Positions 47,913 to 56,996 of a stretch of 64,000 bases of DNA are shown here, one piece after another. The stretch's first letter is position 1. The number at the start of each line of letters is the position of its first letter. The position numbers and the translations under genes were made by a program. The stretch covers positions 3,658,001 to 3,722,000 of the forward strand of contig OZ257155.1 in NCBI GenBank assembly GCA_965279355.1. The letters are read 5' to 3'. Below the pieces are notes generated by a model. It was not told the origin of the DNA and did not search any database. It saw only the letters and a program-made list of their open reading frames with translations. The stretch is from G965279355 sp965279355. Its GTDB lineage: Bacteria; Pseudomonadota; Alphaproteobacteria; CACIAM-22H2.

Positions 47913-49496
47913 ATGCTGAACCGTGCGCGGTTTCTCGGAGCGATTGCGTCCACAGGCATTCTGTTGCTTGGCAGTTCAGCGTTCGGTGAAACCTTCCGCT
48001 GGTCCTATCAGTCAAACGTTGCCGGGCTCGATGTCATGTCATCGGGCGACATCCCGACCCGTAATCTGCTGCGAAATGTTTACGAGGCGCTGACCCGTCT
48101 GGACGACGAGCTCAAGCCGGTGCCGGCACTGGCCGAGAGCTGGGCGGTCGTCTCGCCCACGGTGTGGCGGTTCAATCTGCGGAAAAACGTCGTGTTCCAC
48201 GACGGCGCGCCGATGACGGCTGACGACGTTCTGTTTTCCTATAAGCGGGCCACCTCGGCGACCTCCGATGTGAAATCCCGTATCAATTCGATCAAGGCCA
48301 TCCGCAAGGTCGATGCCCATACGGTCGAAATCGAAACTGTCGCGCCCAGCCCAACCCTTCTGGCGGACCTGACCTACCTCGATATCTTCAGTGAACGTTG
48401 GGCCACCGCAAACAACGCCGTCGATCCGGCGCCACTGGCCCAGCGTGTCGAGAATTATGCGACACGAAATGCCAATGGCTCCGGCCCTTTTCGGATTGTC
48501 TCGTTCGATTCAGCCAAAGGCGCCGAGCTCGTCCCGTTTGAAAAGTGGTGGGACACAAAAGAGCACAATATCACCCGCGCGGTCTTCACGCCGATTACGG
48601 TCGATGCGACAAGGGTCGCGGCCCTCCTTGCGAACCAGGTCGACATGATCTTCCCGCTGCCACAGCAGGACGTGCAGCGCGTTCAGGCGTCGCCCCGGCA
48701 CGAACTGCTGATGGGGCCGCAGGATCTGGTGATCTTCCTCGGCATGGACCAGACGCGCGACGAGCTGCTTTATTCGAACATCAAGGGGAAGAATCCGTTC
48801 AAGGACGTCCGTGTCCGTCAGGCGGTCTATCAGGCCATCGACGCCCGGCTGATCCGCGAGCGGACAATGCGCGGCGCGGCGGTGTCCACCGGCGCGCTGA
48901 CGACAAAATTTGCTTTTGGTTGGCAGCCTCAATTCGATGAGCGGTTACCGTACGATCCCGATGCCGCAAAGAAACTGCTGAACGAAGCCGGTTATCCCAA
49001 CGGCTTCCAGGTCACGATCGACTGCCCCAATGACCGATATGTGAACGATGAGGAGATCTGCGTCGCGCTGGCCTCGATGCTGGCCCGGGTTGGCATCAAG
49101 CTCGATGTGCTGGCGCAGCCCCGCAATCTCTACTTCGCGAAACTCGGAAAGAAAGACAGCAGCTTCTATATCCACGGCTGGAGCACGGCGCCCGATCCGC
49201 TGATGATGATGCGCTTTCTGATCCATTCTCCGACCGGCAACCTCGGCTCATGGAACGTCGGCGGCTATTCGAATAAGCGTGTCGATGAGCTGCTGCAGGC
49301 GCTTGGCCAGGAAATCGACCAGTCCAAGCGGGCGATCATGATCAAGGACATCTACGATATCCACCGCGGCGAGATCGGCGCGATTCCGCTCCATGTCCAG
49401 ACTTTGGCCTGGGGCGTGCGTAAGGGCGTCTCAGTCCGCCAGCGGCCGGATGATTTCCTTGACCTGCGCTATGTAAAGGTCATGGCGCCGGGCTGA
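47913..49496 (+). CDS. ABC transporter substrate-binding protein, family 5
   Basis: A 527-residue periplasmic binding protein of the peptide/nickel/opine type (SBP family 5). A signal peptide (LGAIASTGILLLGSSAFGE) precedes the mature start. The family motif AESWAVVSPTVWRFNLRKNVVFHDGAPMTADDVLFSYKR is present. No permease or ATPase genes accompany it, so it either uses a transporter encoded elsewhere or the cluster has lost those genes. A ribosome-binding site (GAGGGAG) precedes the ATG. It probably captures the compound processed by the adjacent oxygenases. Confidence 0.93.
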   Translation: MLNRARFLGAIASTGILLLGSSAFGETFRWSYQSNVAGLDVMSSGDIPTRNLLRNVYEALTRLDDELKPVPALAESWAVVSPTVWRFNLRKNVVFHDGAPMTADDVLFSYKRATSATSDVKSRINSIKAIRKVDAHTVEIETVAPSPTLLADLTYLDIFSERWATANNAVDPAPLAQRVENYATRNANGSGPFRIVSFDSAKGAELVPFEKWWDTKEHNITRAVFTPITVDATRVAALLANQVDMIFPLPQQDVQRVQASPRHELLMGPQDLVIFLGMDQTRDELLYSNIKGKNPFKDVRVRQAVYQAIDARLIRERTMRGAAVSTGALTTKFAFGWQPQFDERLPYDPDAAKKLLNEAGYPNGFQVTIDCPNDRYVNDEEICVALASMLARVGIKLDVLAQPRNLYFAKLGKKDSSFYIHGWSTAPDPLMMMRFLIHSPTGNLGSWNVGGYSNKRVDELLQALGQEIDQSKRAIMIKDIYDIHRGEIGAIPLHVQTLAWGVRKGVSVRQRPDDFLDLRYVKVMAPG

Positions 49497-49527
49497 TCTC
49501 GAAAACAAAAGAACGGGAGGATCGTGT

Positions 49528-50433
49528 ATGCCCGCCGTGCAGGAAAAAAGCGCGAGGCTGCCGTTTTCAACCACGCCGCTGTCCGACGTGCTTGGCGCGG
49601 AAGTCGTCGGATTCGATGTAAAGACCCTCCAGGCTGCAGATGCTGCGCCGATGCTCGACTGCCTGCGCGACTGTCAGGTTCTGGTTTTTCGCGATCAGAA
49701 CCTGCCGCCGGACGCAATGGTCCGGTTCCTCAACCTGTTTGGCGAGGCGCAGCGTCACCCACTCAAGCAGTTCCGGATGCCTGACGCGCCGGAGCTCTAT
49801 GTCATCTCGAACATCAAGGACGAACAGGGCAATTCGCTCGGCAATCCCTATGAGGGACTCAGCTGGCATACGGATATCGGCAGCCAGGAGAAGCCCACCA
49901 TCTATACGGTTCTGTACGGCGTTGAAGTGCCTGTTTCCGGCGTACGGACGCGGTTTGCCTCCATGTACGACGCTTATACGGCGCTTCCCATGGAGCGCCG
50001 CGAGGCGCTGGAGAAGCTGAAATTCATCTACAGCTACGAAACGCAGTACACCAAGCGTATCGAGATGCTCGAGACGAGGGGCATCACCGATCATCAATAC
50101 GGCGAGCCGCTGTCCCCGGAAGCAGCCGTGCATGCGAGACGCCGCGTGCTGACGCCGATCGTCGACACAAATCCGTATAGTGGCCGTAAATGGCTGCATT
50201 TCAGCACACTCGGTTGTGCCGGCGTCGACGGGATGTCCGAGGAGGCAGGAGTGCGCCTCGTCGAGGAACTGGAGGCGCACGCCATATCGCAGGCTTTCCG
50301 CTACGACCACGCCTGGCGCCGCAACGATCTGGTCATGTGGGACAATCGCGGGCTGCTGCATTCCGCCGGTGACTACGACCGCAAGAATGAGCGCCGTATG
50401 GTCTGGCGCGGCTCGATCGCGGAACGGGTTTGA
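49528..50433 (+). CDS. TauD/TfdA-family dioxygenase
   Basis: A 301-residue Fe(II)/2-oxoglutarate-dependent dioxygenase of the TauD/TfdA type, which hydroxylates sulfonates, phenoxyacetates or similar acids. The iron ligands are His114 and Asp116 in SWHTDIG and His278 in DNRGLLHSAGDYD. The 2-oxoglutarate arginine is in ERRMVWRGSI, 11-16 residues later, as the family requires. GGGAGG lies upstream of the ATG. It is between the family 5 binding protein and the second IPNS-like gene, whose start follows its stop by 10 bases. Confidence 0.92.
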   Translation: MPAVQEKSARLPFSTTPLSDVLGAEVVGFDVKTLQAADAAPMLDCLRDCQVLVFRDQNLPPDAMVRFLNLFGEAQRHPLKQFRMPDAPELYVISNIKDEQGNSLGNPYEGLSWHTDIGSQEKPTIYTVLYGVEVPVSGVRTRFASMYDAYTALPMERREALEKLKFIYSYETQYTKRIEMLETRGITDHQYGEPLSPEAAVHARRRVLTPIVDTNPYSGRKWLHFSTLGCAGVDGMSEEAGVRLVEELEAHAISQAFRYDHAWRRNDLVMWDNRGLLHSAGDYDRKNERRMVWRGSIAERV

Positions 50434-50443
50434 AGAGATGGGG

Positions 50444-51439
50444 ATGACAGAGGTTCCCGTCATCGACGTCGCCCCCTGGTTCGGGGGCGACAAGACCGCA
50501 CGCGACGCGCTTGCGCGACAGGTCGACGCAGCGTGTCGGGAATGGGGATTCCTGATCATCAAGGGTCATGGCATCGATCCGGAGCTGATGCAACAGGTCA
50601 AGGACGCGACCTATGCGTTCTTCGATCTGCCGCAGAGCGAAAAGAATCGCATAGCCGCTGCAGCGCGGGCGAGCGGCGGCCGAGGCTATTATCCGCTCGT
50701 CTCGAAGTCGCACGCCCGTACCCGCGGCGTGAAGGATGCGCCCGGTGATTTACGTGAAAGTTTCATTGCCGGTGGCGCGCCCCCGGCGGGAATCGACAGC
50801 AATGCCGCTGCCCGTTTCTTTGCGTCGAATGTCTGGCCCCAGGAACCCGCCGCATTCCAGTCAGTGTGGGAGGCCTATTTTGCGGCCTGCACCGGATTGA
50901 CCGGGGAACTGATGCGAATTTGCGCCCGGGCTCTCGCGATGCCGGACACCTATTTCGACGACAAGATCGACGTGCCGACCAGCACGCTTGTCACGCAGTT
51001 CTATCCGGCGCAGGACATGCCGCCACTACCGGGCCAGATCCGCAGCGGCGCGCATACCGACTACGGCACGATCACGCTGCTGATGACGGAAGACCGTCCC
51101 GGTGGCCTGCAGGTCATGGGCATGGACGGCGAATGGCACGATCTTAAGCCCGTGCCGGGTGCCTTTATTGTCAATCTCGGCGACATGATGGCGTGCTGGA
51201 CCAATGACCGCTGGCGGTCGACGCTGCATCGGGTGGTCAATCCGCCGTCCGGTGCCGGCGCTGCGGCACGCCGACTTTCCATCGTGTATTTCCACACACC
51301 GAATCATGACGCGCTGATCGAGTGTATACCATCCTGCACCGATGCGGCCAATCCGCCGAAACACGCTCCGATCCACGCCGGCGACCACCTTCTTCGGCAG
51401 CTTGCGCGCGCGGAAAGCGTCAGCGCGGAGGCGTCGTGA
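50444..51439 (+). CDS. Fe(II)/2-oxoglutarate-type dioxygenase, IPNS-like (second copy)
   Basis: A 331-residue dioxygenase paralogous to the protein at 46741-47754. The shared region runs from GAHTDYGTITLLMTEDRPGG to the WTNDRWRSTLHRVVNPP segment. Iron ligands are His204, Asp206 and His262, and R-x-S is ARRLSIVYF. The ATG at 50444 was chosen because GAAGAG sits 6 bases upstream; another ATG lies two codons before. It is the last oxygenase of the series. Two copies in one cluster suggest either successive oxidations or two related substrates. Confidence 0.9.
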   Translation: MTEVPVIDVAPWFGGDKTARDALARQVDAACREWGFLIIKGHGIDPELMQQVKDATYAFFDLPQSEKNRIAAAARASGGRGYYPLVSKSHARTRGVKDAPGDLRESFIAGGAPPAGIDSNAAARFFASNVWPQEPAAFQSVWEAYFAACTGLTGELMRICARALAMPDTYFDDKIDVPTSTLVTQFYPAQDMPPLPGQIRSGAHTDYGTITLLMTEDRPGGLQVMGMDGEWHDLKPVPGAFIVNLGDMMACWTNDRWRSTLHRVVNPPSGAGAAARRLSIVYFHTPNHDALIECIPSCTDAANPPKHAPIHAGDHLLRQLARAESVSAEAS

Positions 51440-51547
51440 CGTTTCGTGCGGGACGGCGATCGCAGGACTGACCGCTCAGCAAATCGTAGAAATACCGACT
51501 AGCGACGCACCGCGTACAATCCTCCCAAGCCAGCTACCATTCCACAT

Positions 51548-51571
51548 CGCGGAATAGTGGTATATTCCGCG
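51548..51571. promoter_or_regulatory. Inverted repeat upstream of the BKACE operon
   Basis: CGCGGAAT and ATTCCGCG form 8-bp perfect inverted arms separated by 8 bases. A further ATTCC half-site lies just before it (51539-51543). It is about 90 bases upstream of the DUF849 gene. The half-site GCGGAAT recurs directly upstream of the iclR gene (56966-56972), so an IclR operator is a reasonable reading. Confidence 0.5.
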
Positions 51572-51659
51572 CGCTGCCCCGCCGTTCCCATTGTAGAACC
51601 TGAACAAGGATGCCGTCGAAAGAGGGCAGTGGGAAACGCCTGGGGGTTGGGGCCAGCCG

Positions 51660-52538
51660 ATGCAATCGCGTGTCATCGTTACATGCGCCGTGACCGGCAA
51701 CCAGACCACGCCGGAGATGACTCCGCATCTGCCAGTCACTCCCGAACAGATCGCCGAAGCCTGCCTTGGCGCGGCTGAAGCCGGTGCTGCTTGCGTCCAT
51801 ATTCACGTGCGCGATCCCAAGACCGGCCAGCCGTCGATGGTGATCGACTACTATCGCGACGTTGTCGAGCGCATCCGCGCCAGGAACACTCAGCTTATTA
51901 TCAACCTCACCACCGGTCCGGGTGGCCGGTTCGCACCGGATGCGGACGATCCGAAGGTCGCCGGCCCCGGCACCACGCTGATGCGGCCCGAAAAGCGGGT
52001 TGAGCATATCGCGCTGTTAAAACCGGATATCGCGACCCTCGATCTCAACACGATGAACTCCGGCAAGCAGGTTGTCATCAACACGCCGGGGAACGTGCGT
52101 CGTATGGCAGCGGTGATCAACGCCGCGGGCGTAAAGCCCGAGATCGAACTGTTCGATTCCGGCGACATCGCGCTCTGCCGCGACCTCATCAGCGACGGTA
52201 CACTCAAGGGTCCGGTTCTGTGCTCGATCGTCATGGGCGTGAAATACGGCTTTCAGCCGTCGCCGGAGACGGTGTTCTACGCGCGTAGCCAGCTTCCGCC
52301 GGACAGCACGTGGGCCGCCTTTGGCACCGGCCGCATGGCTTTTCCGATGGTGGCGCAATCCTATCTCGCTGGCGGCCACGTCCGCGTCGGGCTGGAGGAT
52401 GCGGTCTATCTCGAGAAGGGCGTCCTTGCTCCGTCCAATGCCGCGATGGTCGAAAAGGCTCGTGGCATCGTCGAATCGCTTGGCGGGCAGATCGCGACCG
52501 CGCGACAGGCCCGTGAAATTCTATCGCTGCCGATGTAA
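51660..52538 (+). CDS. 3-keto-5-aminohexanoate cleavage enzyme family (BKACE, DUF849)
   Basis: A 292-residue zinc-dependent beta-keto acid cleavage enzyme. Family members condense a beta-keto acid with acetyl-CoA, giving acetoacetate and a CoA ester. The zinc-binding HxH is His47 and His49 in CVHIHVRDP. NLTTGPGGRF and DIATLDLNTMNSG are also family motifs. Substrate specificity differs widely (lysine, carnitine and other pathways) and cannot be set here. It leads a + strand run with TctC, SDR and aldehyde dehydrogenase genes and has an inverted repeat in its promoter region. Confidence 0.93.
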   Translation: MQSRVIVTCAVTGNQTTPEMTPHLPVTPEQIAEACLGAAEAGAACVHIHVRDPKTGQPSMVIDYYRDVVERIRARNTQLIINLTTGPGGRFAPDADDPKVAGPGTTLMRPEKRVEHIALLKPDIATLDLNTMNSGKQVVINTPGNVRRMAAVINAAGVKPEIELFDSGDIALCRDLISDGTLKGPVLCSIVMGVKYGFQPSPETVFYARSQLPPDSTWAAFGTGRMAFPMVAQSYLAGGHVRVGLEDAVYLEKGVLAPSNAAMVEKARGIVESLGGQIATARQAREILSLPM

Positions 52539-52563
52539 CGAAAAACCAATGACTGGAGGAAAC

Positions 52564-53532
52564 ATGCGTTCGCTCTCTCTCGGCCTTTTTGCCGTCGCCG
52601 TTGCCCTGACACCTCTTGGTGCCGCGGCACAAACCTATCCCGACCGCGCGGTCACGGTGATTGTGCCGTTCCCCGCCGGCGCCGCCATCGACTTCCTGGC
52701 GCGCACCACATCAGCCTATCTGAGCGAAAGGCTGGGGAAGCCGTTCGTCGTCGAAAACAAGGTCGGTGCGGGCGGCAATATCGGCGGCGCCGCCGTGGCG
52801 AAGTCGACGCCCAATGGCTACACCCTGCTGTTCGGCACGCCGTCGCCGATCGCCCTTAACAAGTTCATGTACAAGGGCCTGTCGTATGACTCGGAGAAGG
52901 ACTTCACGCCGGTTATCCTGATGGCGAAATCGCCGCTCATCATCGCGGCGAAAGCCGGCTTTCCCGCGAAGACGTTCGGTGAGCTGGTCGCGTATGCCAA
53001 GGCGAATCCGGGCAAGGTCAATGTCGGCAATCCGGGCTACGGCACGCTTGGCCACATCACGGCCGAACTGGTCCAGCAATTCGCCGGCGCGAAGATGACG
53101 AACGTTCCTTACCGCGGTTCGGTGCCGCTGACCGCGGAGCTCCTGGCTGGACAGGTCGACATCGCCATGGATTTCATGCCGACCTATGTCCCGCATGTGA
53201 ACGACAAGAAGATCAGCGCCCTCGCGGTGACGACCAGTCAGCGCAACAAGCAGCTGCCGAATGTGCCGACGATCCAGGAAGCGGGTTTCGCCGGCTTCGA
53301 GGCGACAGCGTGGTATGCGGTGGTCGCGCCGACCGGCACGCCGCCCGCTGTCATTGCCAGGCTGAACAAGGAAATGAACGACTTCCTGAAGACCGACAAG
53401 GCCAAGGCTGCGCTCGATCAGAACAGCCTCGAACCCGTCGGCGGATCGCCGGAAGACCTCAAGAAGTTCGTCGATGCCGAGCTTAAGAAATGGAAGCCGG
53501 TGATCGAGGCCGCCAAGATCACTCTGGAGTAA
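52564..53532 (+). CDS. TctC/Bug-family periplasmic solute-binding protein
   Basis: A 322-residue tripartite tricarboxylate transporter type receptor for an organic acid. The signal peptide LGLFAVAVALTPLGAAAQ is followed by the family start YPDRAVTVIVPFPAGAAIDFLAR. VENKVGAGGNIGGAAVAKS is the ligand-binding loop. TctA and TctB membrane genes are absent. GGAGGAAAC precedes the ATG. It follows the DUF849 gene by 25 bases and is closed by a terminator, so these two form a unit. Confidence 0.93.
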   Translation: MRSLSLGLFAVAVALTPLGAAAQTYPDRAVTVIVPFPAGAAIDFLARTTSAYLSERLGKPFVVENKVGAGGNIGGAAVAKSTPNGYTLLFGTPSPIALNKFMYKGLSYDSEKDFTPVILMAKSPLIIAAKAGFPAKTFGELVAYAKANPGKVNVGNPGYGTLGHITAELVQQFAGAKMTNVPYRGSVPLTAELLAGQVDIAMDFMPTYVPHVNDKKISALAVTTSQRNKQLPNVPTIQEAGFAGFEATAWYAVVAPTGTPPAVIARLNKEMNDFLKTDKAKAALDQNSLEPVGGSPEDLKKFVDAELKKWKPVIEAAKITLE

Positions 53533-53537
53533 GGGGT

Positions 53538-53570
53538 GAGGCCGCCGCGAGGCGGCCTCCTTCTGTTTTT
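53538..53570 (+). terminator. Rho-independent terminator after tctC
   Basis: A 9-bp stem, GAGGCCGCC and GGCGGCCTC, with loop GCGA is followed by CTTCTGTTTTT. It begins 6 bases after the TctC stop and ends 33 bases before the SDR gene, so it would at least partly separate the two. Confidence 0.85.
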
Positions 53571-53603
53571 GCATAAGATCTTGTGTTGAGAGGACGACGA
53601 TAG

Positions 53604-54365
53604 ATGGCCGGCATCGAAATTCCAGCGCTGTCGGCCCCGAAGGTTGCCCTCATCACGGGCGGCAGCAGCGGGATCGGCAAGGCCACCGCGGCACGCCTTG
53701 CCGCTCTCGGGGCGACGGTTGTGGTCGGCTACAACAGCCGGCGCGCTTTGGCGGAAGAGGTCGTTGCCGGGCTGGCCGGGAGCGGTCATCTGGCCCTGCG
53801 TATCGCGGTCGAGGACTCTACCTCCATCGCGGAGGCGGTGAAGGTCGTGACCGAGAAATTCGGGCGGCTCGATGCGCTGATCAATAGCGGTGGGGCGACG
53901 ACCCCGGTTCCCCTCAACGATCTCGACAAGCTCACGGACGACATTTTCGACCGGACTGTCGTCATCAATCTGCGGGGGCCGTTTGCGGTGATCCGTGCCT
54001 TCCGTCCCTTGTTGGAACGCGGCAACGGAGCGTCGGTCGTGACCGTCTCGTCCATCGCTGCGCGCACGGGAATCGGCAGCAGCCTGGCCTATCTCGCGGC
54101 CAAGGCGGGCGTCGATGCGTTGACGATTGCGCTGGCGAAGGTGCTGGCGCCGAAGATCCGCGTGTTCTCTGTCTCGCCGGCCGGCGTGGATACGGATTTT
54201 GTCCCCGGCCGCACCCGGGAGCAGCTGCAGAAGACTGCTGAGAAGTTCCCGCTGGCTCATGTCACGACCGCCGACGACGTCGCCCGGGCAGTGATCGCCT
54301 GCATCGTCAACCTGACCAGCGCGACGGGAATCGTGCTGCCGGTGGACGAGGGCCGGCACCTCTAA
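53604..54365 (+). CDS. Short-chain dehydrogenase/reductase
   Basis: A 253-residue NAD(P)-dependent SDR oxidoreductase. The cofactor motif is TGGSSGIGKAT, with NSGG in place of the more common NNAG. The catalytic Ser and the YxxxK are in VSSIAARTG and LAYLAAKAG. A C-terminal ITGxxxxVDGG-like end appears as TGIVLPVDEGRHL. It is followed by an aldehyde dehydrogenase 22 bases later, suggesting successive oxidation of an alcohol or keto intermediate. Confidence 0.92.
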   Translation: MAGIEIPALSAPKVALITGGSSGIGKATAARLAALGATVVVGYNSRRALAEEVVAGLAGSGHLALRIAVEDSTSIAEAVKVVTEKFGRLDALINSGGATTPVPLNDLDKLTDDIFDRTVVINLRGPFAVIRAFRPLLERGNGASVVTVSSIAARTGIGSSLAYLAAKAGVDALTIALAKVLAPKIRVFSVSPAGVDTDFVPGRTREQLQKTAEKFPLAHVTTADDVARAVIACIVNLTSATGIVLPVDEGRHL

Positions 54366-54387
54366 CAGGCACGACGGGTAGCGAATA

Positions 54388-55812
54388 ATGGAAAAGCTGA
54401 AATTCTATATCGACGGCGCGTGGGTCGACCCGGTCGCGCCTAAGGCCTTGGGCGTGATCAATCCGGCGACGGAGGAGATCTTCGCGCAGATCAGCCTGGG
54501 CTCAAGGCAGGATGTGGACCGTGCCGCCAAGGCCGCGCGCCGTGCCTTTGCCACGTATTCCGAGGTAAGCGTCGAGGGGCGGCTTTCGTATCTCCAGAAG
54601 ATCATCGCGGGCTTCAAGGCACGTCTGCCGGAACTGGCGCGGACCATGACGCTTGAGATGGGTGTGCCCATTACATTCTCGACCGAGCGCCAGGCGACCG
54701 TGGCACTCTTTCATTTCGAGGAAGCCGCGCGGGTGCTCGCCGATTACCGGTTCGAGGAACGGATGGGGCCCGGGATCATCCGCCGCGAGCCGATCGGTGT
54801 CTGCGGACTGATCACGCCGTGGAACTGGCCCTTGAACCAGCTGGCCTCGAAGGTCGCGCCGGCACTTGCCACTGGCTGCACGATTGTCCTGAAACCCAGC
54901 GAGATCGCGCCCCTCAGCTCGATGATGATTGCCGAGATCATCCACGACGCCGGGGTGCCGGCGGGTGTCTTCAATCTCGTGAACGGCGACGGCCCCACCG
55001 TCGGCGAAGCAATCGCTTCGCACCCGGAGATCGACATGGTGTCATTCACCGGCTCGACAGGGGCAGGTATCAGAGTGGCCAAGCTCGCGGCGGACACGGT
55101 CAAGCGCGTCGCGCAGGAACTGGGTGGCAAGTCCGCCAACATCATCCTTGCCGACGCCGATCTGAAGGCCGCCGTTATCGATGGCGTCCATGCCTGCAAC
55201 ACCAACGCCGGCCAGAACTGCCAGTCGCCGACCCGCATGCTGATTCCGCGGGGGCAACGAGAGGCAGCCTTTGCCGCCGCGCGCGAGGCGATCACCAGCA
55301 TTCGTCTGGGAGACCCGCTCGATCCGGCGACCACCATGGGGCCGCTGGTCAGCCAGACGCAGTTCGACAAGGTTCAGGATCTGATCCAGTCCGGCATCGA
55401 TGAGGGCGCGACCCTGGTGGCCGGTGGACCGGGGCGTCCGGCCGAACTCAACCGTGGATTTTATGTCCGCCCAACCGTTTTCGGCGATGTGACACCGCAA
55501 ATGAGGATCGCCCGCGAGGAAATCTTCGGGCCGGTGCTGTCCATCATGAGCTACGACACCGAGGACGAGGCGATCGATATCGCCAACGGTACGCCGTTTG
55601 GGTTGGCGGGCTTCGTGCAGTCCAAGGACCCCAAACGCGCCCGCGCCATTGCCAATCGTATCCGGGCCGGGCGCGTCTATCTCAACCGGGCTCCATTCGA
55701 CCGCAGCCTGCCCTTCGGTGGTTACAAGCAGTCCGGCAATGGGCGTGAGTTCGGCCTTTTCGGATTTGAAGAATATCTCGAGGTGAAGGCGCTGGTCGGT
55801 TATCCGGACTGA
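54388..55812 (+). CDS. NAD(P)+-dependent aldehyde dehydrogenase
   Basis: A 474-residue aldehyde dehydrogenase. The catalytic cysteine (about residue 278) is in NAGQNCQSPTRML, and the general base Glu (about 244) in QELGGKSANII. The cofactor segment is VCGLITPWNWPLNQLASKVAPALATG. SFTGSTGAG and EEIFGPVLSIM are intact. It lies between the SDR and the secreted hydrolase on the same strand. Substrate cannot be named from sequence. Confidence 0.95.
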   Translation: MEKLKFYIDGAWVDPVAPKALGVINPATEEIFAQISLGSRQDVDRAAKAARRAFATYSEVSVEGRLSYLQKIIAGFKARLPELARTMTLEMGVPITFSTERQATVALFHFEEAARVLADYRFEERMGPGIIRREPIGVCGLITPWNWPLNQLASKVAPALATGCTIVLKPSEIAPLSSMMIAEIIHDAGVPAGVFNLVNGDGPTVGEAIASHPEIDMVSFTGSTGAGIRVAKLAADTVKRVAQELGGKSANIILADADLKAAVIDGVHACNTNAGQNCQSPTRMLIPRGQREAAFAAAREAITSIRLGDPLDPATTMGPLVSQTQFDKVQDLIQSGIDEGATLVAGGPGRPAELNRGFYVRPTVFGDVTPQMRIAREEIFGPVLSIMSYDTEDEAIDIANGTPFGLAGFVQSKDPKRARAIANRIRAGRVYLNRAPFDRSLPFGGYKQSGNGREFGLFGFEEYLEVKALVGYPD

Positions 55813-55843
55813 CCGCGGTTCCATCCAATGAGGGAGGATGACG

Positions 55844-56890
55844 ATGCGCGTATGGCTAGGTCTTGGGCTCTTGGCGGCGACTTTCTTTTCCGGCCTTGAA
55901 AGCGTGCCGGCGGCGGCGCAGCAGCGGCTGGACCGGCCGATCACCTTGGCACGGCAGGGCGGGTTCGAGGTGGGTGGCCGCGTACTCACCGGTGAGAAGG
56001 GCACGCTCAGCTGCGATCATGGGCATGTCGAGTACCAGATTCCGGTGAACGCGCAGCGCACCGCGCTCTTTCTCTGGCACAGCTCCTCGGTGAAGGTCTG
56101 GCAAAACCGCTGGGACGGCGGCGAAGGCTTCCAGTCGATCTTCCTGCGGCGCAATTTCCCCGTCTACCTGTGGGACGGTCCGCGCGTCGGTCGTGGCAAC
56201 TGGGGTTGCGAGAACTACACCTACTCGGCCGAGGCCGGACGCGATCAGCAGAACTTCGTCGCCTGGCGCCTCGGCGCGAAATACCCCGAATGGTTTCCGG
56301 GCGTGCAGTTCCCGACCAACGATCCCAAGGCCTGGGAACAGGCGACACGCGCCCGCTACGACGAATTCGACACGGTCAAAAATGCGCAGCTTGAGACCGA
56401 AGCGGCCGCCGTGGCCATTGACCAGATCGGGCCGAGCGTGCTGGTAACCAATTCGGCCGGCGGCTGGAGGGCGATGCTGACGGCGCTCAAGACCAGGAGC
56501 GACAACGTCAAGGCAATCGTCGCCTATGAGAACCCGGGCTACATCTTTCCCGAGGGGCAAGGCCCGCAAATTGACGTGGGTCCCTTCGGGCCCGTCTATG
56601 TGCCGATGAGCGAGTTCCGCAAGCTCACACGGTTCCCGATGCAGTTCGTGTGGGGCGACAATGTCGACAAGTCGCCGGTGTGGACGCGGTACCTGAGCTG
56701 GTGCCGGCAGTTCGTCGATCTCATCAACGCGAATGGCGGGCAGGCAGAAATCCTTCTGCTGCCGTCGGTCGGTCTGCAGGGCAACACCCATATCCCCTTC
56801 GCCGATCTCAACAATGTCGCGGTTGCCGACCAGCTCTCGGCGTTCCTTCGCCGCCACAAGCTTGAGCAGAGTGCCGCGGCAAGCCGCTAG
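55844..56890 (+). CDS. Secreted alpha/beta-hydrolase family protein
   Basis: A 348-residue protein with a signal peptide (LGLGLLAATFFSGLESVPAAAQ). The body resembles alpha/beta-hydrolases: the nucleophile elbow appears as VTNSAGGWRAM (NSAGG in place of GxSxG) and the catalytic His in GNTHIPFADLNN near the C-terminus. FLWHSSSVKVWQNRWDGGEGF marks the oxyanion side. The reaction may be ester or lactone hydrolysis in the periplasm. The ATG at 55844 fits the AGGGAGG six bases upstream better than the ATG at 55838. It lies before iclR. Confidence 0.75.
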   Translation: MRVWLGLGLLAATFFSGLESVPAAAQQRLDRPITLARQGGFEVGGRVLTGEKGTLSCDHGHVEYQIPVNAQRTALFLWHSSSVKVWQNRWDGGEGFQSIFLRRNFPVYLWDGPRVGRGNWGCENYTYSAEAGRDQQNFVAWRLGAKYPEWFPGVQFPTNDPKAWEQATRARYDEFDTVKNAQLETEAAAVAIDQIGPSVLVTNSAGGWRAMLTALKTRSDNVKAIVAYENPGYIFPEGQGPQIDVGPFGPVYVPMSEFRKLTRFPMQFVWGDNVDKSPVWTRYLSWCRQFVDLINANGGQAEILLLPSVGLQGNTHIPFADLNNVAVADQLSAFLRRHKLEQSAAASR

Positions 56891-56963
56891 GCAGGATCCG
56901 CGCGGCCGGCCTCGGCAGGTTGCTGTCGAGGCTCGCTTGCGTTTCCCCAATGGGCATTTCACA

Positions 56964-56983
56964 CTGCGGAATAACGACCGCAG
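56964..56983. promoter_or_regulatory. Inverted repeat directly upstream of iclR
   Basis: CTGCGG and CCGCAG form 6-bp inverted arms around AATAACGA, ending 13 bases before the iclR ATG. The left part contains GCGGAAT, also found in the inverted repeat at 51548-51571. It may be an autoregulatory IclR site. Confidence 0.4.
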
Positions 56984-56996
56984 CCTAGGAAATGCC

